Part shown: positions 22,781 through 32,681 of the stretch, piece by piece
How the letters are laid out: each line of letters begins with the position of its first letter
Position numbering within the stretch: position 1 is the first letter of the stretch
Source: JAUXFS01 sp963772635
GTDB lineage: Bacteria > Pseudomonadota > Alphaproteobacteria > Rhodospirillales > Defluviicoccaceae
NCBI GenBank assembly: GCA_963772635.1
Contig: CAVYYK010000061.1
Location: forward strand, 62,001-126,000
Reading direction: 5' to 3'
Length of the DNA: 64,000 nucleotides
The notes under the pieces: model-generated
Database searches by the model: none
What the model was told of the DNA's origin: nothing
The model's input: only the letters and a program-made list of their open reading frames with translations
Position numbers and translations under genes: made by a program

Positions 22781-23797
22781 GTGGGCGTTGCTGTGAGCCT
22801 CGACGGCGAACATGGCAGGAAACCGTCGTTGGACGCCCTCACCGCTCTCGTCGCCGAGGACATGAAGGCGGTCAACGCGCTGATCATCGCCAGGATGGAC
22901 AGCCCGGTCGCCCTGATTCCGCAACTGGCCGGCCACGTCGTCGCCGCCGGTGGCAAGCGCTTGCGGCCGATGCTGACCCTCGCGTCGGCTCGCATGTGCC
23001 GCCATTCCGACCAACGGCACATCGGACTGGCGGCCTGCATCGAGTTCATTCACACCGCCACCCTGCTCCACGACGATGTGGTCGACGACAGCGACCTGCG
23101 TCGGGGTCTGGCATCGGCCAATGCGGTCTGGGGCAACAAGTCCAGCGTCCTGGTCGGCGACTTCCTGTTCAGCCGCGCGTTCGAGCTGATGGTCGAGGAC
23201 GGCTCGCTCAAGGTCCTGGCGATCCTGTCGAAAGCCTCGTCGACCATCGCCGAGGGCGAGGTGATGCAGCTGGTTACCACCAACGACACGGATACCGACG
23301 AGACCGCTTATCTGGAAGTAATCAAGGCCAAGACCGCTCATCTTTTCGCCGCGGCGTGCCGTATCGGCGCCGTTGTCGCCGACCGTCCCGAGTTCGAGGA
23401 GTCCGCACTCAAGGAGTACGGCATGAATCTCGGCATCGCTTTTCAACTGATCGACGATGTCCTCGACTACACGGCGAAGCAGGCCACCCTCGGCAAGACC
23501 GTCGGCGACGACTTCCGCGAAGGCAAGATCACCCTGCCGATCGTCCTTGCGTTCCGTCGCGGCGATGCCGCCGAAAAGGCGTTCTGGCGGCGGACGCTCG
23601 AGGAGATGGACCACCAGGCCGGCGACCTGGAGCGGGCCATCGCCATCCTCGACAAACGGGGCGTGCTCATCGAGACGGTGGAGAGGGCGCGGCAGTACGG
23701 CGCCCAGGCGATCCGTGCGCTCGCTCCGTTCCCCGATAGCACCGAGAAAGCGATCTTCGCCGAACTCGTCGATTTCTGCATCAAACGGGCCTACTGA
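22781..23797 (+). CDS. ispB: Long-chain polyprenyl diphosphate synthase (IspB-like)
   Basis: Trans-prenyltransferase making the ubiquinone side chain (octa- or decaprenyl diphosphate), 338 residues. The first Asp-rich motif is LLHDDVVDDSDLRRG (about residues 94-108) and the second is LIDDVLDYTA (about 222-231), both intact. The GK/R substrate region is GGKRLRPMLTLASAR. GTG at 22781 is chosen because AGGAGG lies four bases before it; the open frame upstream is not family-like. Chain length cannot be read with certainty from sequence. The gene is divergent from DUF2007/TrmN6 and is followed 100 bases later by a tRNA gene. Confidence 0.92.
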   Translation: MGVAVSLDGEHGRKPSLDALTALVAEDMKAVNALIIARMDSPVALIPQLAGHVVAAGGKRLRPMLTLASARMCRHSDQRHIGLAACIEFIHTATLLHDDVVDDSDLRRGLASANAVWGNKSSVLVGDFLFSRAFELMVEDGSLKVLAILSKASSTIAEGEVMQLVTTNDTDTDETAYLEVIKAKTAHLFAAACRIGAVVADRPEFEESALKEYGMNLGIAFQLIDDVLDYTAKQATLGKTVGDDFREGKITLPIVLAFRRGDAAEKAFWRRTLEEMDHQAGDLERAIAILDKRGVLIETVERARQYGAQAIRALAPFPDSTEKAIFAELVDFCIKRAY

Positions 23798-23896
23798 TCG
23801 CCGCCTGTTCCTTGCTGTTGAATTGCCGTGCGGATGGATGCGCTGGTTTCTTGCCCTAGACCGCGAGACGGCGCTATAAAGCGGACACCAATCTGT

Positions 23897-23973
23897 CGGA
23901 GTGTAGCTCAGCCTGGTAGAGCACCGTCTTCGGGAGGCGGGGGTCGGTGGTTCGAATCCACTCACTCCGACCA
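23897..23973 (+). tRNA. tRNA-Pro (anticodon CGG)
   Basis: A 77-base cloverleaf including an encoded CCA end. The acceptor stem pairs CGGAGTG (23897-23903) with CACTCCG, giving the C1-G72 pair typical of proline tRNAs. The D-arm contains AGCTCAGCCTGGTAGAGC, the anticodon loop reads TTCGGGA with anticodon CGG followed by G37, and the T-loop reads GGTTCGAATCC. Discriminator A is at 23970. Confidence 0.97.
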
Positions 23974-24000
23974 TGTTCTCGACCCATTTCGTCCCCGTGA

Positions 24001-25548
24001 TCACCGACGACGGTGCGCGTCCCTCGACGCGTCGGCGCTGACGTGGACGATGCCTTCGTTGGCCTGGGGCGCGGGCGTGGATGCCGTCGTGCCCTTATCG
24101 GATTTGGGCGCTTCGGCGCCGGTGGTCGTCGGCTGTTGGTCCGCGGGCGCCCAGCCGCCGCCCAGGCTCCGGTAGATGTCGACGAGGTACTTCGTCACCG
24201 CGCCCTGGCTCTGCGCGTACTGGTCGTCCTGCTCCGACTTGCGTCGTTCCTGATCCTGGACGTTCTGGAAGTCGGTGAGGCCGGTGACATAAAGGGTTTG
24301 GACTAGCTTGACCGACTTGGCCGCTGCAACGACCGAACGATAAAGTGCGTCTTGCCGGTCGTTTTCCTGGATATAAAACGCCATCGCGTCCTCGACCTGC
24401 CGCAGGGCGTCGAGTACGGTCTGTTCGTAGGATGTAAGCAGTTGCTGGGTGATGGCGTCCTGCGCCTGAATATTGCTGCGAATGCGACCCCCGTCGAAAA
24501 CGTTCCACTGCATCGTCGGTCCAAGCCCGTAGGCCCGGTTTTGCCATTTGAAGACGTCGCTCACCCCGAAGTTCTCGAATGCGAAGAAGCCGGTGAGCGA
24601 GAACCGTGGGTAGAGGTCGGCGGTGGCGACGCCAATCTGCGCGGTCTGGGCTGCCAGACGGCGCTCGGCGGCGCGGATGTCGGGGCGTTGGCGCAAAAGC
24701 TCGGTCGGAAGGCCGACGAGGATCTCCTTGGGCGGTTGAGGAATGGGTTTCGTCTCCCTGAGCTCCGCGTACAGGGCGGTGGGCCGCTCGCCGAGAAGCA
24801 CGCCCAGCCTGTGGACCGCCGCAGCCAGATCCTGGCGCACCGTGGGCACCTGAGATTCCGTCGTGGCGAGGTTCAATTCGGCCTGGGCGACTTCGAGGTC
24901 CGAAGCCAGTTCCGCACGCAGGCGGTCCTGGACCAGCCGCAGCGTCTTCTTCTGACTTTCGACGTTCTCCACTAGCGCCTGTATCCGAGCCTGGGCGGTC
25001 CGCACGTCCACATATCTCTGCGCCACCTCGGCGTACAGCGACACCAGCACGTCCCGGTAGTCTTCGACCGACGCCTGGAGACCGGCGTCGGCGGATTCCA
25101 CCTGACGGCTGATCCGGCCCCAGAGGTCGAGTTCCCAGGTGGCGTCCAGTCCCGTCGAATAAAGCGTGCTCGACTGTTTGCGAGGCGGATTTACGACCTT
25201 GCCGGCGACACCTTCACTGACGCGGCCGGTCTCGATCTGGCCGCCGGCGCCGACTTCGGGCAGTTCCGCGCCCGCAGCGATTCCGACGTTGGCGCGGGCC
25301 TCGAGGATGCGGGCGACCGCCTGTTTGAGGTCCAGGTTTCCCGCACCGGCGCGCGCGATCAGATTGTTCAGCATCGGGTCCTGGAGCCTGGTCCACCATT
25401 CCCGGAGATCCGTCTTCCCGTCCTTCAGGCCTTTCGTCAGATCCTGATGCCAGAGATCCGGCAACCGCGTTTGGGGCGCCTGGTAATCGGGACCGACGGC
25501 GGTGCAGGCTTGCAGCAAACCGATCGTCACGGACGACGACAACGCCAT
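24001..25548 (-). CDS. RND efflux outer-membrane lipoprotein (NodT family)
   Basis: Outer-membrane channel of a tripartite efflux pump, 515 residues, TolC superfamily. The N-terminus has a signal and lipobox GLLQAC with Cys15 as lipidation site. Two OEP repeats are visible: QAVARILEARANVGIAAGA and the matching ITQQLLTSYEQTVLDALRQVEDA in the second half. GLDATWELDLWGRI and GLPTELLRQRPDIRAAER are diagnostic of NodT-type factors. A low-complexity Pro/Thr/Ala tail follows. The ATG at 25548 has no clear ribosome site. It is divergent from the AraC regulator across a 540-base region with a tandem repeat. The matching adaptor and pump genes are at 28.1-32.5 kb. Confidence 0.93.
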   Translation of the reverse strand: MALSSSVTIGLLQACTAVGPDYQAPQTRLPDLWHQDLTKGLKDGKTDLREWWTRLQDPMLNNLIARAGAGNLDLKQAVARILEARANVGIAAGAELPEVGAGGQIETGRVSEGVAGKVVNPPRKQSSTLYSTGLDATWELDLWGRISRQVESADAGLQASVEDYRDVLVSLYAEVAQRYVDVRTAQARIQALVENVESQKKTLRLVQDRLRAELASDLEVAQAELNLATTESQVPTVRQDLAAAVHRLGVLLGERPTALYAELRETKPIPQPPKEILVGLPTELLRQRPDIRAAERRLAAQTAQIGVATADLYPRFSLTGFFAFENFGVSDVFKWQNRAYGLGPTMQWNVFDGGRIRSNIQAQDAITQQLLTSYEQTVLDALRQVEDAMAFYIQENDRQDALYRSVVAAAKSVKLVQTLYVTGLTDFQNVQDQERRKSEQDDQYAQSQGAVTKYLVDIYRSLGGGWAPADQQPTTTGAEAPKSDKGTTASTPAPQANEGIVHVSADASRDAHRRR

Positions 25549-25616
25549 AGCGGAGCCTGCAAGGCTTGCCAGTCCTGGGTCGAAAAGGGACTGAAGAATT
25601 GATGTTCGCCATGCCG

Positions 25617-25741
25617 ATGGACCTTCCCCTCGTCCTGAAACCTCCCGGCACTATATGATCCTTGTTCCGCCTGGAGCTATGCCATTGTTGCCAAGGTCAG
25701 ATCGCGCCAGCGCAGACGTTAGACGATCGCGCCACGGAAAT
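25617..25741. repeat. Degenerate tandem repeat, copy A
   Basis: First of two adjacent units of about 125 bp upstream of the NodT-type gene. It starts ATGGACCTTCCCCTCGTCC and ends GTTAGACGATCGCGCCACGG. On the minus strand the unit ends with GGGAGGTTTC, a ribosome-site-like sequence followed in this copy by ACG where copy B has ATG. Confidence 0.75.
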
Positions 25742-25865
25742 ATGGATCTTCCCCTCATCCGGAAACCTCCCTGCACCAAGTAAAGCTCGGACACTCTTTG
25801 ACCGGCTTCGATTGCCGCGGTCAAGTCGCGCGGACGCCGACCTTAGACGATCAAGCCACGAAAAT
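25742..25865. repeat. Degenerate tandem repeat, copy B
   Basis: Second unit, starting ATGGATCTTCCCCTCATCC and ending CTTAGACGATCAAGCCACGA. Both ends align closely with copy A, while the middle (about 25780-25830) is more diverged. On the minus strand GGGAGG at a 7-base distance precedes ATG (25760 side), opening a frame of about 34 codons that ends in copy A; it may be a duplicated leader or promoter segment rather than a gene. Confidence 0.75.
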
Positions 25866-26091
25866 CGATGGACTGTTGCTTCAGCAACGTATTTTCACTG
25901 TTTCCGTGATCAAAATGAATCGTCGAGCGGTCGAGTTGACCGCCATTGCGACCAATTAGCAATTGGAATATTCCCTTCATTGGTGTACCGGCACCTCGGC
26001 AGCCCCGAAGCCGGTGATCCCCCGGTTACAGGATGTTGTCGGGAGCCTTGTCCATGCTCAATTGCGCCTGATAAGTTGATCGAAGCGGCTT

Positions 26092-27135
26092 TTGCTGGGT
26101 GACCATGCCGTGACTTCTGACCTCAAACTGCTTGAACTCGACGACGTCGATTGTTTCCGCGACCTGCTCTCGGGCTGGGACACGGAACCCACCCAGTTGA
26201 GCACCGGCCCCATTTGCATTCGCCTCGGCCTTCTCGACTTGGGAGACGTCAAGGTCGCACGGCTTCGCTTGAACAGATTGATTGCCGACCGGACGGCGAT
26301 CGATGCGAATACGCTGGTATACGTCGTTTGTCTCACCCCAAAGATCTTCTGTGGGTTGCAGGTTCCTGCGGGATCTCTCGTCGTGTTCGGGCCCGGTCGC
26401 GAGTATCGCAACGTCCTCTACGAAGGTTGGGAATCGTTCGAGGTTGTTGTTCCGCAGCGGGTTGCCGACGCGGAAAGTCTTCCGCTCGCGGCCGCGACAT
26501 TGCACGATCTGGCCCCGGAGCTGAGCGTGATCCCACTGACCGAGGCCCTTGTCGCGAGGTTTCGGGGGTGGGCGCGCGAGCTGTTCGAATTCATCCTGGT
26601 TGGACTTGCCCCCCGACCATCGCCAACTGTGGACCGACGCGGCGCGAGAAAAGACGCTTCGCCTCTGGCCGCCGCGCCGGCGAAAAGGCATCACCTGTCG
26701 GCCGGGTTTGCCGAACTGAAACCCGTGGCATCATATGGATTGGCAATCGCGGCGCTCGACTATATCGATCGGCCCCGGTACGAGCGGCTTACCGTGCGGG
26801 AATTAGGCGAAGCCCTCGGAACGTCGGACCGGGCCCTTCAGTATGCGTTTCAGAGCGCACTCGGGGTCACTCCGTCCCAGTATATTCTCGCCAGACGGCT
26901 CATGGCCGCACGTCGTCGTTTGCTGACTTCGAGCGGCCGCTCGGCCCCGGTAACCGCCGTTGCCCTCGATCACGATTTCAGTCATTTCGGCCGATTTGCT
27001 CAGCATTATCGCCGCCTTTTCGGCGAGACGCCCTCTCAAACCTTGCGAGCAGCCCGCTTGTCGACTTCAGATTTTCTGACGAGGCGAGATCGGAACTTCG
27101 CATTGCGGATAGCGGCCCTTGGACCCGCCCCATAG
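26092..27135 (+). CDS. AraC-family transcriptional regulator
   Basis: About 347 residues. The C-terminal 100 residues form the double helix-turn-helix of AraC/XylS proteins: LTVRELGEALGTSDRALQYAF, GVTPSQYILARRLMAARRRLL and the second HTH VTAVALDHDFSHFGRFAQHYRRLFGETPS (given here in part: DFSHFGRFAQHYRRLFGETP). The N-terminal 200 residues resemble the AraC_binding_2-like domain and would sense an effector. Start: TTG 26092 or GTG 26110. It lies between the divergent NodT-type gene and the SYLF-adaptor-pump genes, so it probably controls the efflux system, possibly through the repeats upstream. That control is inferred. Confidence 0.88.
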   Translation: MLGDHAVTSDLKLLELDDVDCFRDLLSGWDTEPTQLSTGPICIRLGLLDLGDVKVARLRLNRLIADRTAIDANTLVYVVCLTPKIFCGLQVPAGSLVVFGPGREYRNVLYEGWESFEVVVPQRVADAESLPLAAATLHDLAPELSVIPLTEALVARFRGWARELFEFILVGLAPRPSPTVDRRGARKDASPLAAAPAKRHHLSAGFAELKPVASYGLAIAALDYIDRPRYERLTVRELGEALGTSDRALQYAFQSALGVTPSQYILARRLMAARRRLLTSSGRSAPVTAVALDHDFSHFGRFAQHYRRLFGETPSQTLRAARLSTSDFLTRRDRNFALRIAALGPAP

Positions 27136-27284
27136 ACTGAGTAAACAGCGCAAAATCGCGAGCGCGGAGTGCGCAATGGAGGAAGACAAAGACGTCGTGA
27201 TGGAGGTTGGCTTGCCGATGCTGGCGGCGTTGGTTCCTTAGAAAGGCTTGTCCCGTTGCATCCGATGAGAGAGGTACGACGCTT

Positions 27285-27960
27285 ATGAGACGCATTCTGT
27301 TAACGCTGGTCGCAGTCTCTTGGGCGGTCGCCTCTATCGGGATTGCTAGGGCCGACGACCAAGCCGATCTTCAGAAGCTTGTCGACGAGGCGGCAACGGT
27401 CGTCGATAAGTTTCGCGCGGGAAGTCAGAAGGCGGATATCGATGCGCTCCTCGCCAAGGCGCATGCGGTCGTCATCTACCCGAACATCCTCAAAGGCGCC
27501 TTCGTGTTCGGCGCCGAAGGCGGCACGGGTGTGATCCTCAGCTTCAATCCCAAGGATGGCTGGAGCAGCCCGGCATTCATAAGCTACGGTGCCGCGAGTT
27601 TCGGCCTGCAGGCTGGTGTCGAGTTCGTCGAGCGTCCTGATGATAGCCACCAACCCGGACACGGTGGAAAAGTTGGCCACCGGCGACGTCGAGTTGGGCA
27701 ACAACGCGACCCTGGCGCTGGGAGAGGGCGTAAAAGGTAAGCTTCTGTCCACCGACCAGCTCGCCGACATCTACTACTTCGTTCAGGTTGAAGGCGGCGC
27801 TTTCGCCGGTCTCAATCTCAAGGGCGGCGTCAACAAACCGAGAGAAGGGCTGAACGAAACGTATTACGGTCGTGTGCCGACGACGATGGAGGAAGTCCTC
27901 ATCGATCGAACTGTTAAGTCGGGAAAGGCTAAGTCGTTAATCAACGCATTATCTCGCTGA
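27285..27960 (+). CDS. SYLF-domain (Ysc84-like) secreted lipid-binding protein, frameshifted
   Basis: Exported protein of about 225 residues. The signal peptide is MRRILLTLVAVSWAVASIGIARA from the ATG at 27285 (first 20 shown: MRRILLTLVAVSWAVASIGI). The SYLF core follows: LLAKAHAVVIYPNILKGAFV, GTGVILSF, GWSSPAFISYGAASFGLQAG. Near 27622 one extra base breaks the frame, which resumes with VLMIATNPDTVEKL and NATLALGEGVKGKL, then GGAFAGLNLKGGVNKPRE. Bacterial SYLF proteins are periplasmic or surface proteins of unclear role and may bind phospholipids. It stands in line with the adaptor and pump genes, 180 bases upstream of them. Confidence 0.88.
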
Positions 27961-28142
27961 TCGGCCATCGGCGGGCCTTTGCCCCTGCTCTCTGTTGCTG
28001 CGAGTAGCGCTGGCGGAAAAGGCGAACAACCCACGTTCAGAAAGGGTCCTCGGACACACCACACACCGCGTGCGCGGTTCCCTCCAGGTTGGGGCAGTGT
28101 TAGTTTGACGCCAACGGTCACATCGGTCAGGCCCCCGACTTC

Positions 28143-29321
28143 ATGGTCAAGGCGATGGAAATCATGAACATGCCCTTCGTCCGCACTAACATATCCCGAA
28201 CGGCGCCGATTGCAGCGATGGCGGCGTTGTTACTGCTCGTCGCCTGCGATCAGCAGCAAGCGGAGGACGCCGTTCCGCCGCCGCCGGCTGTGGGCGTGAC
28301 GCCGGTCGTCCGCAAGGACGTGACGGCTTCCGTCGAGTTCGTCGGTCGCGTGAATGCAACCGCAAGGGTCGACCTCAGGGCGCGGGTGACCGGGTTCCTA
28401 GAACAACGCCTGTTCGAGGAGGGTGGAGAGGTCAACCAAGGCGACCTGCTGTTCGTCATCGAGAAGGCGCCGTACGAGGCTGCCGTGAGCCAAGCCAACG
28501 CCGATGTCGCCAAGGCCGAAGCCGCTCTGGCGGAAGCCAGGGCAACTCTGGGCCGGTTTCAGACTGCGGTGAAGTCGGGGGCCGTGAGCAAACAGAGCTT
28601 GGATGAGGCGGTGGCGAAAGAGAAGGTGCAGAGCGCCGCGGTGCTCGAGGCGAGAGCCGTCTTGCAACGGGTTGAACTCGATCTCGGCTATACCGAAATT
28701 CGCTCCCCGATCAAGGGTCTGATCGGTCGCGAAAGGTACACGGTCGGCAATCTCGTCAATCCGGAAAGCGATCCGTTGGCGACGGTCGTCAGCCAGGATC
28801 CAATCAATGTGGTTTTTCCCGTCAGCCAGCGTGTCATTCTCGATTATCAGAAGAGTGTCCTCGAGACCGGCGACGAACAACCGCTGAGGGTTCGTCTCAT
28901 CCTTGGGGACGGCAGCACCTATCCCCAGGACGGGAAGATCGACTTCGCCGACGTCACCATCAGCAAGAGCACCGACACCCTGGACGTCCGCGCGGTGTTC
29001 GCCAACCCGGACAACCTGCTCATCGACGGTCAGTTCGTGACTGTCTCGTTGGAAAATGAGAAACCCGAAAGTGCTTTGGTGATCCCGCGCTCGTCCATGC
29101 TGATCGACCAGGTGGGACGCTATGTCCTGGTGGTTGATGCCGAGGACAAGGTCGAGTTGCGACGCATCTCCACCGGCCAGGAACGCGCGGGCGAGATCGT
29201 CGTCACCGAGGGCCTCAAGGAGGGAGAGCGCATCATCACCCAAGGCATCCAGAAGGTCCGCCCGGGCATCGAGGTGCAGCCGACCGAGGCGGCACCGGGA
29301 CCGGTACAAGGGGGGAGCTAG
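28143..29321 (+). CDS. RND efflux periplasmic adaptor (membrane fusion protein)
   Basis: AcrA/MexA-type adaptor of 392 residues linking the inner-membrane pump to the outer-membrane channel. Lipobox LLVAC with Cys35 marks it as a lipoprotein. The barrel-sandwich segment shows RVTGFLEQRLFEEGGEVNQG and LLFVIEKAPYEAAV. A central alpha-hairpin rich in Ala/Glu comes next (about residues 115-190), then LDLGYTEIRSPIKGLIGR. The C-terminal membrane-proximal part has GRYVLVVDAEDKVELR. The ATG at 28143 is used; further in-frame ATGs at 28155 and 28164 are close. The pump gene starts five bases after the stop, so translation is likely coupled. Confidence 0.95.
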   Translation: MVKAMEIMNMPFVRTNISRTAPIAAMAALLLLVACDQQQAEDAVPPPPAVGVTPVVRKDVTASVEFVGRVNATARVDLRARVTGFLEQRLFEEGGEVNQGDLLFVIEKAPYEAAVSQANADVAKAEAALAEARATLGRFQTAVKSGAVSKQSLDEAVAKEKVQSAAVLEARAVLQRVELDLGYTEIRSPIKGLIGRERYTVGNLVNPESDPLATVVSQDPINVVFPVSQRVILDYQKSVLETGDEQPLRVRLILGDGSTYPQDGKIDFADVTISKSTDTLDVRAVFANPDNLLIDGQFVTVSLENEKPESALVIPRSSMLIDQVGRYVLVVDAEDKVELRRISTGQERAGEIVVTEGLKEGERIITQGIQKVRPGIEVQPTEAAPGPVQGGS

Positions 29322-29325
29322 GCGG

Positions 29326-32300
29326 ATGATCTCCCACGTCTTCATCGATCGCCCGCGGCTCGCCCTGGTCATCTCGATCGTCATTACCATCGCCGGACTG
29401 ATCGCATTGACGGCGATCCCGACCGCGCAGTTTCCGGACATCGTTCCACCTCAGGTCGGCATCACGGCCTCGTACCCCGGCGCGAACGCCAAAGTCGTCG
29501 AAGAGACCGTCGCGCAGGTCATCGAATCGAAGGTGAACGGCGTCGACAACATGATCTACATGAAGTCTACGAGCAGCGACGACGGCGAGTACTCGCTGAA
29601 CGTCACGTTCGCCGTCGGCACCAATCCGGATCTCAACACCGTCAACGCCCAGACGCGCGTCCAGCAAGCGGTGGCGCAATTGCCGGAGGAGGTGCAGCGC
29701 CAGGGCGTCAAGGTCGAGAAACAGTCCACTGCGCTGTTGCAGATCGTCGCGCTCTACTCGCCCGAGAAGACTTACGACAACCTGTTTCTCAGCAATTATG
29801 TCACGATCAACATCCGGGACGAACTGGCGCGCGTCCCCGGTGTCGGCAACGCGACACTGTGGGGTGCGCGCGATTACAGTATGCGCATCTGGTTGTCATC
29901 AGACCGCATGACCAGCCTCGGGCTGGCTCCCAACGATATCATTCAGGCGATACAGAGCCAGAACCTGCAGGCGGCAACCGGCCGCGTCGGCGCGCAGCCG
30001 ATGACGGACGATCCCCAGGTACAGCTGACGGTTCTGACCAAGGGCCGCCTGTCGCAACCCGAGGAGTTCGAGGACATCGTCGTTCGCTCCAATTCGGACG
30101 GCTCCGTACTCCGCCTGAAGGACGTTGCTCGGGTCGAGTTGGGGGCGAAGTCGTCGGACTGGTCGGCGCGCCTCGACGGCGGACCGACGGCGATGGTCGC
30201 GGTCTTTCAGGCTCCCGGAGCGAACGCCCTCACCGTCGCCGACGGCATCCGCCAAGTCATGGAACGGCTGAAGGAACGGTTCCCCGACGACCTCGAGTAT
30301 GTCATACCCTACGACACATCGGTGTTCGTCAAGAATTCCATCGATGCGGTGATCGAGACCCTGATCGAAGCCTTCGTGCTGGTGGTCCTCGCCGTCTACC
30401 TGTTTCTCGGCAATTTCCGAGCGACCCTCGTTCCGACGGCGGCGGTCCCCGTCTCCATCATCGGCACCATCGCGGTGATGCTCGCCCTCGGTTTCACCGC
30501 CAACATGGTGTCGCTGCTCGCCCTGGTTCTCGCCATCGGTATCGTCGTCGATGACGCGATCATCGTCGTCGAGAACACCGATCGCATCATGAGCGAGGAA
30601 GGCCTGCCGCCGAGAGAAGCCGCCAAGAAGGCGATGACCGAAATCACCGGGCCGATCATCGCCACGACTTTCGTTCTGCTCTCGGTCTTCGTGCCGGTGG
30701 GGTTTGTTCCCGGCATCACCGGCCAGCTCTATCAGCAGTTCGCCGTCGCCATCTCCGTCTCGACCGTGATCTCGAGCATCAACGCCTTGACCCTCAGTCC
30801 CGCCCTGTGCGCGCTGCTTCTCAAGCCCGGCATAAAGCCGTGGGGACCCGTGCGCTTCTTCCTCGGCGGCGTCGACAAGGTGCGAAACGGCTATGGCGCC
30901 GTCGTTCGTCAGCTCGTCCGGCGAGCCGTGCTCGGTCTGGTCTTTCTGTTCGCCGTGTTCGTCGCCACCGGCTGGCTCTATCAGATGACACCGACCGGGT
31001 TCGTTCCCGAAGAAGATCAGGGAGCCATGTTCGTGGTTGCACAACTGCCTGAAGGGGCATCGGTGAACCGCACCGCCGCCGTGATCGACAAAATCGAACG
31101 AGTTTTGGAAGGGACCGATGGGGTCGAGCACTACCTCTCGGTGATCGGGTACAACTTCCTCGACGCTGTGGTTCAGCCCAACGCCGGGCTGGTCATCCCG
31201 ACACTCGAGCCCTTCGATGCGCGCAAGGAGCCATCGCTGTCGGCGTTCTCGATCATTGAACGGGTGGGTGCCGAGCTGGCGACCATACCCGAGGCGGTTG
31301 CCCTCGCCTTCAACCTGCCGCCGATCGTTGGTCTCGGCACCGTCGGCGGTTTCGAGTACCAGATGGAATCTCTGACCGGCGCTCCGCCGGAGGAAATGGC
31401 GGCGGTGATGCGCGGGACTTGTCATTGCCGCCAACGAACGGCCTGAAATCGAAGGCGCTTTCAGCACGTTTGCCACCGACACGCCACAGCTCTATCTCGA
31501 TATCGACCGTGACAAGGCGCAAACGCTCGGCCTCAAGATCGGTGACGTCTTCCAGGCGCTGCAATCGACGCTCGGCGGATACTACATCAATGATTTCAAT
31601 CTGTTCGGGCGAACGTGGCAGGTCAACATCCAGGGCGAGGAGGGCGACCGGGCGAAGATCGACAGCGTTTACGACATCTACGTCAAGAACAACGAGGGCA
31701 CCATGGTGCCGCTGCGTTCGATCCTCGACGCCAGCATCGTCCTCGGTCCGCAGACACTGGTTCGCTACAACAACTACCGAAGCGTGACGATCAACGGCGG
31801 CGCCGCGCCGGGATACAGCTCCGGGCAGGCGCATGGCCTCGATGGAGGCGGCCTCGGCGGCCACTCTCCCCGCGGGGTTCTCGTACGAATGGAGCGGCAC
31901 CTCGCTGCAAGAAAAGCAGGCGGCGGGGCAGACCGGAATGATCCTCGGTCTCGCCGTGCTGTTCGCCTATCTGTTTCTAGTCGGGCTCTACGAGAGCTGG
32001 ACAATCCCGATCCCGGTGCTGTTGTCGGTCATTGTTGCCGTGCTCGGCGCGATGGTGGCGCTCTGGGTCGCGAAGCTGGACAACAACATCTACGCCCAAA
32101 TCGGCGTGGTCATGCTGATCGCACTGGCGGCGAAGAACGCCATCCTGATCATCGAATTCGCCAAGGAACAACGTGAAAAGGGCATGGAGATCGTCGAGGC
32201 CGCGGAGATGGCCGCACGATTGCGGTTCAGAGCGGTGATGATGACGGCGATTTCGTTCCTCGCGGGTCTCCTGCCGCTGGTCATCGCGGTTGGTGCCAGC

Positions 32301-32462
32301 GCCGCTAGTCGGCGCAGCGTCGGCACAGCGGTCTTCGGTGGCATGCTCGCCGCATCGGCCATCGGGATCTTCCTGATCCCGGTGCTCTACGTTGTATTCC
32401 AGACCTTGCGCGAGAAGATCAAGGGGGCCGGAAAAAAGAAAGAGGCGCCGAAACCAGTCTGA
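29326..32462 (+). CDS. RND multidrug efflux pump (HAE-1 family), two frameshifts
   Basis: AcrB-like proton/drug antiporter of about 1045 codons. The proton-relay Asp pair D407-D408 is in GIVVDDAIIVVENTDRIM, and the matching Lys near residue 940 is in ALAAKNAILIIEFAKEQ; both are intact. The porter domain and 12 membrane segments follow the usual order (MISHVFIDRPRLALVISIV at the start). Two single extra bases interrupt the gene, at about 31416 (CGCGGGACTT) and about 31827 (CAGGCGCATGG). Removing them restores VIAANERPEIEGAFSTF and SSGQAMASMEAASAATLPAG. Together with the adaptor and the NodT-type channel this is a complete tripartite pump. Substrate unknown. Confidence 0.95.
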
Positions 32463-32681
32463 GATCGCCAGGTCCGGCGGCGGTGGGAATTACCTCCCCT
32501 GGGCCATCCAACCCCAGCCTTGCATACAGCCCCAATAGGCGCGGCGGTCAACCTCGGTAATCCCGATATTCCCATCTGAACCACTCATCTGACTTTGGAC
32601 ATTGGATTTCAACTGGGGATCTGCGGCGACGGTCGTCGCGCGGCAGTTCCGATTCGCGGTTGCGAAGTTCTGTTGCTCGCA

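Larger units (their letters stand above)
25549..26091. promoter_or_regulatory. 540-bp divergent regulatory region between nodT-type gene and araC-type gene
   Basis: No convincing gene here: the longest open frames lack homology and codon character. It carries two diverged tandem copies of a 125-bp unit (listed separately) on the nodT side. The araC-proximal part, 25866-26091, is more AT-rich (for example AATTAGCAATTGGAATATTCCC at 25957-25978) and could hold the regulator promoter, though no clear -35/-10 pair was recognised. Confidence 0.5.

Noticed and set aside
25955..25990. Third copy of the 125-bp repeat (GGAATATTCCCTTCATTGG)
   Set aside because: Only a short stretch resembles the unit start and the rest does not align; too weak to call.
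25662..26102. A 146-codon plus-strand frame in the region before the AraC gene
   Set aside because: Overlaps the tandem repeats, has no recognisable domain, and contains a composition unlike neighbouring genes; treated as non-coding.
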